Below are positions 53,618 through 62,151 of a stretch of 64,000 bases of DNA, in pieces. Made by a program: the position numbers and the translations under genes. The stretch covers positions 57,542-121,541 of the forward strand of contig NZ_OMPS01000011.1 of assembly GCF_900313035.1 (NCBI RefSeq), in the 5' to 3' direction. The notes under the pieces were generated by a model, which made no database searches, was not told the DNA's origin, and saw nothing but the letters and a program-made list of their open reading frames with translations. The stretch is from Ruegeria sp. EL01. GTDB lineage: Bacteria > Pseudomonadota > Alphaproteobacteria > Rhodobacterales > Rhodobacteraceae. Each line of letters starts with the position of its first letter. The first letter of the stretch is position 1.

Positions 53618-54605
53618 TTCCGTCTGTTCCTAAACCTTGAAGCGCGCGCCGTCGTTCAATTGCTGCTATCAAATCTTGTGTCGTAATTTTATCTGTATCT
53701 GCGAGAACTGCCCGCCGGGCCGCATCTTCGGCGGCGGCGACAACGTCAGCGGTAGATAATCCTTCTGCAAAGTCGGTGACCTTCTTCCAACTCATTCTGG
53801 CAATGGCAAAACCGATTAGACGCCGCTCTATTGCTTGTCGAATAGACGGCGCATCAGGCATCTCATACGGAAGCACCAGATCGAAGCGTCGCAGAACCGC
53901 ACGATCAAGAATTCCCGGCAGATTTGTGGTTGCGACAACAATGGATGGGCCTGTATCTTCGTCCAAAAACTGCAAAAAGGAGTTAAGAACGCGTCGAGCT
54001 TCGCCGACATCGTTCTCGTTACCTCGAGCTGCGGCCAACGCGTCGATTTCATCAAAGAGGTAAACACCACGTGTCGTCTTGATGGCGTCGAACACCATTT
54101 TGAGTTTTTGCGCCGTCTCTCCCATGTACTTTGTAATCAAACCATGCAGGACGACCGAGAATAGTGGATACTGAAGCTCTCCAGCAAGCGCCAGTGCGCT
54201 GAGTGTTTTCCCCGTGCCAGGAGGACCAGACAGAAGAACCCGACGACGCGGTTTCAAACCCCTTTCTTCAAGCTTTTCCCGCATTCTGGTTTCAACGACG
54301 ATATGAGCAAGCTCATCTTCAAGACGAGAAGGTAGAATGACATCGGTCAGACGTTCAGCCGGATATGACGCCGCAAGAAACTCTGCCATATCCCCGCGCG
54401 GTGCAGCGATAGGCGTTATAGCTGGAACACGAGATACAGCTGGCTTTTGACCAGCCTCGGCCCATTGGCGCAATTGTTCAGCCAGGCGAGTATGGCCCTT
54501 TTGCTCTTCGCTCGCAGAAAGTTGCATCGCAAGATCGAAAAAACGATCCTTGTCGCCTTCTGCGTGGCTCTTAACGAGACCAATGAGTTGTTGAGCCGAT
54601 GCCAT
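53523..54605 (-). CDS. AAA ATPase paired with the subtilase
   Basis: About 360 residues. An N-terminal helical domain (QQLIGLVKSHAEGDKDRFFD) precedes a classic AAA module: Walker A LLSGPPGTGKTLSALALAG near 130, Walker B VYLFDEIDALAAARG near 187, sensor 1 SIVVATTNLPGILDRAV and an arginine finger region LRRFDLVLPYEMPD. The C-terminal tail is basic and disordered. The family includes remodelling ATPases like Vps4/FtsH modules. It is the first gene of a two-gene operon with the S8 peptidase; an upstream GTG/ATG would add nine residues. Confidence 0.85.
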   Translation of the reverse strand: MASAQQLIGLVKSHAEGDKDRFFDLAMQLSASEEQKGHTRLAEQLRQWAEAGQKPAVSRVPAITPIAAPRGDMAEFLAASYPAERLTDVILPSRLEDELAHIVVETRMREKLEERGLKPRRRVLLSGPPGTGKTLSALALAGELQYPLFSVVLHGLITKYMGETAQKLKMVFDAIKTTRGVYLFDEIDALAAARGNENDVGEARRVLNSFLQFLDEDTGPSIVVATTNLPGILDRAVLRRFDLVLPYEMPDAPSIRQAIERRLIGFAIARMSWKKVTDFAEGLSTADVVAAAEDAARRAVLADTDKITTQDLIAAIERRRALQGLGTDGIGKKPSTHSSSQSGQAASVSGQGRGRVKKSK

Positions 54606-54854
54606 AGCTTCAATATTACCCTTTGAAAACAATAGAAAAGTTTCCTAACCCATTTATTTTACACAACAAAATACAAACAAGCTAGACATAACACCGCCTC
54701 GGCCCGAAATTGTGGCATTTTGATCTGTCCCAGTGAAACTGAAAAAGGCAACCTAACTGAGCAGCAAAAATCATGAGCCCTTGAGATGAAATTTTTGGTT
54801 TCTGAGCGCAGAACATTCCGAATAAAACCACATATTTTGGACATGTTCTCATAT

Positions 54855-56243
54855 TCACGCCGCCTGCCCGCTCATCCGGCCATAGAAACTGCGTTCGAGA
54901 TGCAACTCCCCTGCCCTCGCCTTTTCAATCATGCCTCTGAGATATCCACCTGGGGACAAAACCTCACCCGTGGCGTGTTTATCGTAGATCAGAGCAATCA
55001 CTGCGGCCGCAACTTCTGGTCCAAAGGTGTTTTGCGCAACATTCCAGGCATCTTTGGAGATCCCGGCAACACCCCTGAGCTGACCTGCAGCGCGATGCAC
55101 ATCGTTCCAGTCTTTCAGATAGCCACAAAGCGATCGTGCCATTTCAGCAAATTCGGGACAGGCCTGCATCAATGTTGGAATATCAATATCAGACTTGGGC
55201 CTTGTGGTATGTGTACTCCACTGGATATCTTGATCCTGCTTATCCAGCCTTTCCACATTATCTGACGGTACGGAGTCTTGCACCACGCCCGCCGCGTGCT
55301 TTGTTTCAAAGCGATTACTTTTTACAGGATCAGGTTTATTTGTAGTTAGTATATGGGTTTCAGAAACGGTACCCGTGGGTGTCATTTCTATAGAATCTAA
55401 CGCTACTTCTTCCTGTGTTATCTTGACGTTATCCACAAGTTCGGCATCAGATTTTTGCGGCCAATCAAAAGCGGCCTCGAAAGCCTCCTCTACCCTGCCC
55501 TTCAGGTCTGTGAACCAGTCAACCAAATCCAGCAACTTCTGAGCAGACACAGAGCGCCCTGGAAGGCGTTGAAGCATCGTGGCGAACTCTTCCTCAAGAT
55601 CACGCCACGGCCCTCTCAGGCGGCTCTCCATCGCTTTCTCGATCTTTGCCCGGATAATTCGTCGAGCCACAGTGATGGTGTTGCGCAGAGAGGCGCAGAA
55701 TTGGCGTTCTTCCTGTAATACAGCATGAAGCGCCTCGAACTCTTCTGCGCGGGCAGCCAGTGGCGCCAGATCAAAGCCATAGGCCTCGACAATATAGCCA
55801 TCATCGCCTCTGCGGCCCCAGCGTTTGCCATTGGGGCTGTCTTTCATGGCAATCACGCCGATGTCGCACAATCTGCGGACGTGGCGACGTAGAGCCGACA
55901 AAGACCAGCCGAGCTGTTCGGTCAGGAAATTGTTCGAGGCCCAGACAATTGGCCGCCTGCCCTGCTCCCAGTCCTGTGGCTGTGCAACTGCAGCCAGTGT
56001 GTCCAGGAGTAGCATGTCAGGGGATTTCAACCCGATCGCTGCGCCGACTTTCTTACACGCCACGACAGCCCTCGTTTTGGGTATATCTACTCGTTCGCCG
56101 GCTTGGGCATGCTGCTCAGCAACCACAAGGCCCGGCGTCGGCTTGCGCCAACCCGACGATTTGCCACCATTTGGCATACCTATCCCGTTCTGAGACTTGC
56201 TAGACTCAGGTGCTCTCTGTAGAGCTTCATTAAATTGTTCCAT
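54855..56243 (-). CDS. repC: RepC replication initiator
   Basis: 462 residues (474 if the TTG at 56279 is used). The N-terminal RepC domain is seen in KTRAVVACKKVGAAIGLKSP, LLLDTLAAVAQPQDWEQG, IVWASNNFLTEQLGWSLSAL and RRHVRRLCDIGVIAMKDSPN; the C-terminal domain ends in GYLRGMIEKARAGELHLERS. RepC is the only protein of repABC that starts replication, at an origin inside its own gene; an AT-rich stretch and a DnaA box lie at 55300-55460. It is separated from repB by a 160-bp gap encoding an antisense RNA. Confidence 0.92.
   Translation of the reverse strand: MEQFNEALQRAPESSKSQNGIGMPNGGKSSGWRKPTPGLVVAEQHAQAGERVDIPKTRAVVACKKVGAAIGLKSPDMLLLDTLAAVAQPQDWEQGRRPIVWASNNFLTEQLGWSLSALRRHVRRLCDIGVIAMKDSPNGKRWGRRGDDGYIVEAYGFDLAPLAARAEEFEALHAVLQEERQFCASLRNTITVARRIIRAKIEKAMESRLRGPWRDLEEEFATMLQRLPGRSVSAQKLLDLVDWFTDLKGRVEEAFEAAFDWPQKSDAELVDNVKITQEEVALDSIEMTPTGTVSETHILTTNKPDPVKSNRFETKHAAGVVQDSVPSDNVERLDKQDQDIQWSTHTTRPKSDIDIPTLMQACPEFAEMARSLCGYLKDWNDVHRAAGQLRGVAGISKDAWNVAQNTFGPEVAAAVIALIYDKHATGEVLSPGGYLRGMIEKARAGELHLERSFYGRMSGQAA
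55300..55460. other. Probable replication origin inside repC
   Basis: This part of repC is much more AT-rich than its surroundings and holds a perfect DnaA box TTATCCACA at 55429-55437. In repABC replicons the origin is known to lie in an AT-rich part of repC. Exact limits are not visible. Confidence 0.55.
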
Positions 56244-56291
56244 ATCTTGCCATTCGGCAAAGAAAACCTGTTCGCCCAAAGGCGTTTTTTG

Positions 56292-56399
56292 TTGTGCAGC
56301 GAATCAGGGGCTGATACTGTTTAGGTGCTAATCAAAAAACAGCAGCGCTTCGGCGCATGTTACCCCCTCATCAGTTGCTGCTGGTGAGGGTTTTCTTTT
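56292..56399 (+). ncRNA. Antisense RNA (ctRNA/incA) between repB and repC
   Basis: On the strand opposite to repABC, TTGTGC (56292-56297), 17 bp and TACTGT (56315-56320) form a promoter giving a start near 56327. A 10-bp terminator stem CCCTCATCAG/CTGGTGAGGG with loop TTGCTG and TTTTCTTTT tail ends it at 56365-56399. An RNA of about 70 nt in this place is the rule in repABC plasmids, where it represses repC and sets incompatibility. Confidence 0.75.
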
Positions 56400-56403
56400 C
56401 TGC

Positions 56404-57324
56404 CTACTCCTTTCTGCTCGTTGCCTCGAATTCGCCGTGTGCTTTTTTCAGCACTTCGTCGAGATGTTCATCTAGCCAGTTAGCAAATGCACCCTTCTTA
56501 ACCACAATATTGATGCCTTGCCCTGACTTAACTGTAACGCCGGGTATCGGTGAGCGTTCTTGATTGACGCGCGGCGCCGCGCCGCGCTTGAGGGTTTCTT
56601 TGATCAGTTGGTCCAAACGTTGATCGGAAGTCAGATGTTCCAGTTTGCTCAAAGTTACGAGTGCGTGTTTTTCTGTCAGCTTTCCTGCCTCAAAGGCATC
56701 TGCAAGTTGAAACCACTTTGGCCGACCTGATGCCGGAGCGGGTCCAATCTTGACGCCAACACTGCGGGGCACCACCTTAGAAGCGCGGCTCAACTGAGAA
56801 ACCGCGTTTCGGCTCACACCAAGAACTTCGCCAACTTTTTTTGTAGTTTTTCCTTGAGACAATATCTCAGCAGCGAAAAGTGCTTTCTCGTAAAAGCTCA
56901 ATCCTCTTCGGGCAGCATTTTCGAGCCCTTTGGCCATAAGTGCGGTTTCGTCGTCCATCTCCTGAACATTTGCACGAACTGATATCTCTAAATCCGCGCA
57001 AGCTTTTACACGGCGACGCCCATAAATAACCTCAAAGCGCCCAGGTTTTGACTTTGACGGGCGAACGAGGGCTGGTACTTGTTGACCTTGTTCCTTGATG
57101 GAATTTTTGAGAACCTCAAAAGAACCATCGTCCTCAAGTGTAACAGCTGTTACATCCTCTTCCAGACGATCTGCTGGCCCCCAGTCGTCAATCAACCCCG
57201 GGTCCAAATCTCGGATTGCTTGAAGAGAACTTTCAAAGGCGCGCATCACGGGAATTTCCGCCTTAATTGCTTCCCCCTGCCCCTTTTTGACGGCCTCATA
57301 TGCATTCAGAACTTTGCGAGCCAT
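56404..57324 (-). CDS. repB: RepB partition/replication-control protein (ParB family)
   Basis: 306 residues. It has the ParB domain (EVLKNSIKEQGQQVPALVRP, VIYGRRRVKACADLEI, GLENAARRGLSFYEKALFAA) and HTH (KTTKKVGEVLGVSRNAVSQL). RepB binds the palindromic parS sites and, with RepA, segregates the plasmid and represses the operon. ATG shares a base with the RepA stop (TAATG). A parS-like palindrome lies inside this gene at 57139-57154. Confidence 0.92.
   Translation of the reverse strand: MARKVLNAYEAVKKGQGEAIKAEIPVMRAFESSLQAIRDLDPGLIDDWGPADRLEEDVTAVTLEDDGSFEVLKNSIKEQGQQVPALVRPSKSKPGRFEVIYGRRRVKACADLEISVRANVQEMDDETALMAKGLENAARRGLSFYEKALFAAEILSQGKTTKKVGEVLGVSRNAVSQLSRASKVVPRSVGVKIGPAPASGRPKWFQLADAFEAGKLTEKHALVTLSKLEHLTSDQRLDQLIKETLKRGAAPRVNQERSPIPGVTVKSGQGINIVVKKGAFANWLDEHLDEVLKKAHGEFEATSRKE
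57139..57154. other. parS-like palindrome inside repB
   Basis: TGTAACAGCTGTTACA, a perfect 16-bp palindrome, identical to the core of the site at 58605-58624 upstream of repA. Confidence 0.8.
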
Positions 57325-58502
57325 TATGTCTTCTCCCGTTCCCAGGTATTTTCGATCATCGCCCTAATTTCTGCCCCAACTGCGTCCATACTGGCGCGTG
57401 CTCGATCGTAAGTACTCCGAGTTACTTCCGCACGGTCCAGTTCGTAGATGGTTTGCTTTAGCATTGTTGCATCTGAAACAGCTGTCGATTTATAGCTGGT
57501 CGCGCTCAGAACCATGTCGGTAAAAAGAGCACGTAGAAACCCAACAAGTTGCTGTGAGGGCCCATCTGTAGGTTCATCTCTGGTGACGAGAAAACGAAAA
57601 TGATCATAGTGCAACTCGGCACCATGTTCGGTGATGACCTTCATGTAGGAGCTCACGAGCTCCATAAACAATGCAGTAGATGACAAATCCATCATGGAAG
57701 GCGTCAACGGCACAAGTAGAGAGGTTGCTGCCGCCATACCTGTGAGGGTAAGAATATCAAGTTCCGGAGGGCTATCGATCAACACAACATCAAATTGATC
57801 TTGAACTTGTGCGATTGCGTCACGCAAACGGGTGTGAAAATTACCGGTCGCCCTCGCTTCCATTTTGAATTCGCTAAGAATCAATTGAGCTGGAGCAAGT
57901 GACAGCCCAGGCAGGAATGTTGGAACTACAACATCCTCCATTGGGCTTGGATCATTTACGGTAATCGCATCGTAAATTGTTTTACTGCCAAACTCGGTCT
58001 GTGGATCAATGCCACACATCCCTGTCAAGGAACCTTGTGGATCAAGATCGATCAGAAGAATGCGAAAGCCATGTAACGCCAGATAATGCGCGATGTGTGC
58101 AGTCGCCGTAGTCTTAGAGCACCCGCCCTTGAAGTTCATAAGCTGCCAAACCTGTAAAGGCTCGCCTTCACGCCGCCACGGGAGATACTTCCCAGGAATG
58201 CGAGCCTGTTTGTCCAACAGCTTTCGACACTCCCACAATTCAGAAACAGAATAATAACGTCGGCCGTTCCGGTTAACACTGGGTTCAGGCAACGTCCCAT
58301 CGTTATGACACTTCCGCAGGAATGGAGGGCTTGCGTTAAGAAGTTCTGCTGCTTCTGGTGCTGAGATTAAGCGCATGCTCTTAGTGTGATCTGGAGCAAA
58401 CGCTTGCAGTAGATGACCCTTGACAGCAGACTTTAGTCTTTGAGAAACTTGAAGCGCCAGATCAGCAGGTGCGTCTGCTTCAATCGGTGTCATTAAATCC
58501 AT
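57324..58502 (-). CDS. repA: RepA partition ATPase (ParA family)
   Basis: 392 residues: an N-terminal HTH (ISAPEAAELLNASPPFLRKC, RRYYSVSELWECR) and a C-terminal ParA ATPase with Walker A MNFKGGCSKTTATAHIA, LLIDLDPQGSLTGM and VVLIDSPPELDILTL. RepA autoregulates repABC with RepB and drives partition. AAAGAG before the chosen ATG favours it over a GTG ten codons earlier. First gene of repABC; operator and parS are just upstream. Confidence 0.92.
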   Translation of the reverse strand: MDLMTPIEADAPADLALQVSQRLKSAVKGHLLQAFAPDHTKSMRLISAPEAAELLNASPPFLRKCHNDGTLPEPSVNRNGRRYYSVSELWECRKLLDKQARIPGKYLPWRREGEPLQVWQLMNFKGGCSKTTATAHIAHYLALHGFRILLIDLDPQGSLTGMCGIDPQTEFGSKTIYDAITVNDPSPMEDVVVPTFLPGLSLAPAQLILSEFKMEARATGNFHTRLRDAIAQVQDQFDVVLIDSPPELDILTLTGMAAATSLLVPLTPSMMDLSSTALFMELVSSYMKVITEHGAELHYDHFRFLVTRDEPTDGPSQQLVGFLRALFTDMVLSATSYKSTAVSDATMLKQTIYELDRAEVTRSTYDRARASMDAVGAEIRAMIENTWEREKT

Positions 58503-58584
58503 GCGGTACTCTTTTTCTGCCCTAGTGTTCACTTTTCGCGATACTTGAAGCTAAAGAGTACGATTCTTGCATCTATGTCAACCC

Positions 58585-58624
58585 TGTGGTTCTTAACCAC
58601 ACGAGGTGTAACAGCTGTTACACC
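58585..58624. promoter_or_regulatory. repABC operator and parS palindromes
   Basis: Two perfect inverted repeats side by side: TGTGGTT-CTT-AACCACA at 58585-58601 and the 20-bp palindrome GGTGTAACAGCTGTTACACC at 58605-58624. The second contains the 16-bp site found also within repB, so it is most likely parS; the first may be the RepA operator. Confidence 0.75.
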
Positions 58625-58747
58625 CCAGGCTGTTGGCAAAAAATAGTAGATTCATTTGTAGTCGGCTTGCGAGGTGAAATCCAATTGACCGGATTCCACG
58701 CCAAGGCTAGCGTCTCGACAACATCAGCTAAAAGTGCGGGGACTCCT

Positions 58748-59674
58748 TTGAAAAATATATTGGTTATAGGCGGGTCTGGCTTTGTCGGCAAAGCGCTTAT
58801 TCCGACACTCTCAAATGCGGACAATAAGGTCTCGGTATTGAATCGTGGAACCCATCGGGTTGAAGGTGCTTCGCAACTCATTGGAGATCGTAATGATTAT
58901 CAAGACATTGCCCGGCACGCCGGCGCATTTGATGTTGTCATTGATACCAGCGGATATACACGCCAGCAGGTCGAGACTGCATTTTCTGTGTTTGGCAGCT
59001 CCGCCGGAAAGTGGATACACCTCAGCAGTGCTGCGGTGTATCGTGAAACGCTTGACCATCTGCCAAGTGAGATAGATGTCTTGGGCGGTGCTGAAATTTG
59101 GGGTGAGTATGGTGTGGACAAATCGGAAGCCGATGAATTTCTGATCGGGCAAAGTGAATGCCCAATCGCGATTCTGCGTCCCCCATACCTTTATGGACCA
59201 AACAACGCGAATGACCGAGAGACATTTGTTTGGTCGCGAGTGCTGACGGAACGGCCGATTGTCGTTCCCGGCGATGGTTCAGCACAGTTCCAGTTTCTCC
59301 ATGTCCAGGACCTAGCGAACATAATAGCTCACCTCGTCGATACTGATTTTGGCGCGCATGCAATCTATAATATTGCCGAACCTGAAACGATGAACGCGGA
59401 ACAGTGGGTCATACGGGTAGCCGCCGCAGCTGGCGTAGAAGCAGATATTATCTCTGGGGAAACTCGAGCGGCGGGTGTCGCGCCGCGAAAGTACTTTCCG
59501 TTTAGAGACAATACCTGTGCTTTGGATGTGAGCCGGTTTGTTCGAGATTTTGATTGGGCTTTCCAGTTCAGTTTCGATCAAGGGATCAAACGCACATTTG
59601 CCAGCTATGACCGGGCAATCTTACCGCAATTCTCGCTCAGCACTTCTGAAGAGTTATGCATTCTCGGGAACTGA
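58748..59674 (+). CDS. NAD-dependent epimerase/dehydratase family protein
   Basis: About 308 residues of the extended SDR family: the nucleotide-binding ILVIGGSGFVGKALIPTL at the start, HLSSAAVYRET with the catalytic-type serine, YGVDKSEADEF (Y-x-x-x-K) and LRPPYLYGPNN. Such enzymes act on nucleotide sugars; this one resembles those with a mutarotase- or isoflavone-reductase-like fold, and the substrate is open. The start is a TTG with GGGGA upstream; the frame is open to 58586, but that part spans the parS and operator sequences. Cargo next to repABC. Confidence 0.75.
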   Translation: MKNILVIGGSGFVGKALIPTLSNADNKVSVLNRGTHRVEGASQLIGDRNDYQDIARHAGAFDVVIDTSGYTRQQVETAFSVFGSSAGKWIHLSSAAVYRETLDHLPSEIDVLGGAEIWGEYGVDKSEADEFLIGQSECPIAILRPPYLYGPNNANDRETFVWSRVLTERPIVVPGDGSAQFQFLHVQDLANIIAHLVDTDFGAHAIYNIAEPETMNAEQWVIRVAAAAGVEADIISGETRAAGVAPRKYFPFRDNTCALDVSRFVRDFDWAFQFSFDQGIKRTFASYDRAILPQFSLSTSEELCILGN

Positions 59675-60196
59675 TGCTCGATCTATTTGGCAACGACAGT
59701 CGAATGGTTGTCCATTTATTGCTTGCTCTACAGTGGTACTACTGTTTCGACGTGCATATGTTGAAAAGCCCTGTACCCTGCAGGGCCGAGCTTGAAATGG
59801 CCACGCTTGAAAGCCTGGTTCTTCCTATCACATGCTACACAAAGTGGACGCAGCGTTTGATTTTGGCTTCATCCGTGTTTTGACCGAGGAGCTATACCAC
59901 CCCGACAATGTGCGCACATCAATGCCTTCGGGCATCCACCACTTTTCGCATTGTTCCCTTTAGAAATCGATTCAGAAGTTGGCGATTTGTCGCTCCAATT
60001 TGTTAAACACTTCAAATCGGTTCATGAAAAACAGCCGCAGCACATCCGGTGTTTTAGAACTGTCACGTGCCAGAGAAATGTGTCTATGATTGCCCTGTCA
60101 GAAGAAAGCAGTAAGTTCTAAAAAATATTTCTCCATGCCATGTAGATCACCGGTATTCGCCGCATCCTGCGTGGCTACGAATTCGACAATCAAATT
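59675..60196. other. Intergenic region without a visible gene
   Basis: About 520 bp, AT-richer than the coding DNA. Only short frames without family features are present. No repeats or strong hairpins stand out. Confidence 0.5.
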
Positions 60197-61252
60197 TCAC
60201 TCCCCCAACAGATCCGCCGCCGGGTTCTCTGCCACATCGACATCGTCGTAATACTTCTGTGCCTGTGCGGGCGAGCGGTGCAGCGACAGGCGCATGGCAG
60301 CGGGCAGGGGAGCACCGTCCAGCGCGGCCTGGGTCAGAAACCCGGAGCGCAGCCCATGCGGTGAGGCATAAGAGGCATCCAATCCGGCCCCGGTGAGCAG
60401 GCGTTTAACAATCTGCGACACGGCCGCATCGGACAGCCGTTTCTGTCCCAAGGCGCCGGTGCGGGTAATACGCCGAAACAGCGGTCCTTCAGTGATCTCC
60501 GCCGAATCAATCCAGGCCACCAATGTGCGGGCCGCCAACCCCTTGAGCACCAACTTTGGCGTGGCGCCGGAACTGGTGGTTTTGGTCAGCGGCAGGGATA
60601 TCCAGACCAGGGTTTTATCTTCGAACTCCTCCAACCCAATATCCCGCCGATCGAGACTGACGATCTCGGAGCGCCGTCGGCCGCCAGAGGCCCAACCCAA
60701 GAGCAGGATCGCCCGGTCGCGCAGCCCGCGCAATCCGGGACCGCCGGCCTCAAGTAACCGCAGCAAAACCTCACGGGTGATCGGGTGGGCGGACTTCGGG
60801 GCAGGGGGGCGAGACATCGCCTTACGCGCCTTGGCCCGGGCCTGTCGCACCATCGGCGCGTCAAACGGGTTGGTTAGATTGCGCATCCGGTGAAAGGCGC
60901 ACCAGGAGGCAATGCGCCGGTTCAGGGTCGATGGGGCCGGGCAGGTGAGGGATTTGCGCATCCCCATGGTAATCAGCTGATCCGCCGTCTTCCGGGCCCG
61001 GCCGGAGGCATTACTCAGATTCCGGCTGTGATCGAGAATGAAGCGCAGTGCCACCTCCTCGCGCTCGGGCCAGGTCAGCACTTCTTTGAAAGCCGCCTGT
61101 TTCCACGCCGTGAGATAGATCAAATCCCGCTCATAAGCCCGCAGGGTATTTTCCGGCGTGCCGCGCACATAGAGGTCGTGCAACGCATCGCGATCCTCAG
61201 AATCCAAAGACGGTGGGGCAGGGGGGTGATAGGGGGCGATTGGAGTCATCAT
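60197..61252 (-). CDS. Tyrosine recombinase
   Basis: 351 residues of the phage integrase/Xer type: N-terminal SAM-like DNA-binding part (SEDRDALHDLYVRGTPENTL), catalytic arginine in ASGGRRRSEIVSLD, the beta-hairpin lysine in PLTKTTSSG, HGLR in SPHGLRSGFLTQAA, H in LSLHRSPAQAQ and nucleophile tyrosine in QKYYDD. Near repABC such enzymes resolve plasmid multimers or integrate cassettes. The ATG at 61252 is preferred to a GTG at 61270. It is divergent from the Phd/VapC pair. A 14-7-14 inverted repeat at 62060 has the layout of a core recombination site. Confidence 0.88.
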   Translation of the reverse strand: MMTPIAPYHPPAPPSLDSEDRDALHDLYVRGTPENTLRAYERDLIYLTAWKQAAFKEVLTWPEREEVALRFILDHSRNLSNASGRARKTADQLITMGMRKSLTCPAPSTLNRRIASWCAFHRMRNLTNPFDAPMVRQARAKARKAMSRPPAPKSAHPITREVLLRLLEAGGPGLRGLRDRAILLLGWASGGRRRSEIVSLDRRDIGLEEFEDKTLVWISLPLTKTTSSGATPKLVLKGLAARTLVAWIDSAEITEGPLFRRITRTGALGQKRLSDAAVSQIVKRLLTGAGLDASYASPHGLRSGFLTQAALDGAPLPAAMRLSLHRSPAQAQKYYDDVDVAENPAADLLGE

Positions 61253-61273
61253 GACTTGAGTTTTCCCCACTGG

Positions 61274-61289
61274 CTAGCTATATAGCTAG
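61274..61289. promoter_or_regulatory. Palindromic operator between recombinase and antitoxin
   Basis: CTAGCTATATAGCTAG, a perfect 16-bp palindrome 20 bases before the antitoxin ATG and 22 bases before the recombinase ATG. Fits antitoxin autorepression that could also reach the recombinase promoter. Confidence 0.7.
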
Positions 61290-61308
61290 ATGCGTATTGG
61301 AGGCAAGC

Positions 61309-61554
61309 ATGACCTGGACATTGCAAGACGCCAAGAACAAGTTTTCGGCTGTGGTGGACGCCGCGCTGGCCGGCACGCCGCAGCAGGTCAGCCGCCGCGG
61401 CAAACCTGCGGTGGTCGTGCTGAGTGCGGAAGACTACAAATATCTGCTGGCGGATGCGGTTGAGAGCCGCGAGAGCTTCGCCGATCATCTGCTGGCCTTT
61501 CCGGGGCCAGAGGTCGAGCGCGCGCAGGTCAAGCCGCGTGATGTGGACTTGTGA
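61309..61554 (+). CDS. Phd/YefM-type antitoxin
   Basis: 81 residues with the Phd fold: MTWTLQDAKNKFSAVVDAAL, TPQQVSRRGKPAVVVLSAED and a C-terminal toxin-binding tail (ESFADHLLAFPGPEVERAQV). GGAGG five bases before the ATG. Its stop is directly followed by the GTG start of the PIN toxin. It represses through the palindrome at 61274 and neutralises the toxin. Confidence 0.88.
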   Translation: MTWTLQDAKNKFSAVVDAALAGTPQQVSRRGKPAVVVLSAEDYKYLLADAVESRESFADHLLAFPGPEVERAQVKPRDVDL

Positions 61555-61956
61555 GTGTATATCATTGACACGAACGTATTGTCGGCCGCGCGTCGGCCAG
61601 AGCGGGCGCCACAAGTTGCCGCCTGGTTTGAGGGCAAGCCGGAAACCACGCTCTTTCTCAGCGCCATCACCCTGGGCGAGATTGAGCGCGGGATTCACCA
61701 GCAGGAACGAACCAATCCGGGGTTTGCCCATGATCTGCGTCTCTGGCTCGATCGCACGACGCTTGTGTTTGGGGATCGCATTCTCGACTTTGGCGGTGAA
61801 GACGCGCGCATTTGGGGCCGATTGAGCGCCGAGCTTGGCCACACAGGTGCGGATCTGATGATCGCGGCGACGGCGCTGCGCCATGGCGCCACGGTGGTGA
61901 CCCGCAATACCAGCGATTTTGCGCCCACTGGTGTTGCGCTGGAAGATCCGTTCTGA
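61555..61956 (+). CDS. vapC: VapC-type PIN-domain toxin
   Basis: 133 residues. PIN acidic residues are D5 in YIIDTNVLSAARRP, E42 in AITLGEIERGI, D100 in LGHTGADLMIAATAL and the last in VTRNTSDFAPTGV. VapC toxins cut tRNA or rRNA. Translation begins at GTG, with no gap after the antitoxin stop, a common way to keep toxin below antitoxin. Stabilises the replicon by post-segregational killing. Confidence 0.9.
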   Translation: MYIIDTNVLSAARRPERAPQVAAWFEGKPETTLFLSAITLGEIERGIHQQERTNPGFAHDLRLWLDRTTLVFGDRILDFGGEDARIWGRLSAELGHTGADLMIAATALRHGATVVTRNTSDFAPTGVALEDPF

Positions 61957-62059
61957 TCCGACATGGCAACTGCCGCAGGGCAGGGGGCACGCTCTCGTCG
62001 TGCTGAGTATTTTCAAACGGGTTTTCATGCGCTGAGCGTGACGAGAATGCCCTTCTTTG

Positions 62060-62094
62060 TCAACATGCGATAAGTGTTAATTATCGCATGTTGA
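62060..62094. repeat. Perfect 14-bp inverted repeat with 7-bp spacer
   Basis: TCAACATGCGATAA and TTATCGCATGTTGA flank GTGTTAA, 58 bp before the winged-helix gene. Two inverted arms around a 6-8-bp spacer is the form of a tyrosine-recombinase core site; it could instead be an operator of the next gene. Confidence 0.75.
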
Positions 62095-62151
62095 TGCCTA
62101 TCACAGAAAACACCTTTGTAATCCGCATTAAATAGTTATAGTGCGGATATA

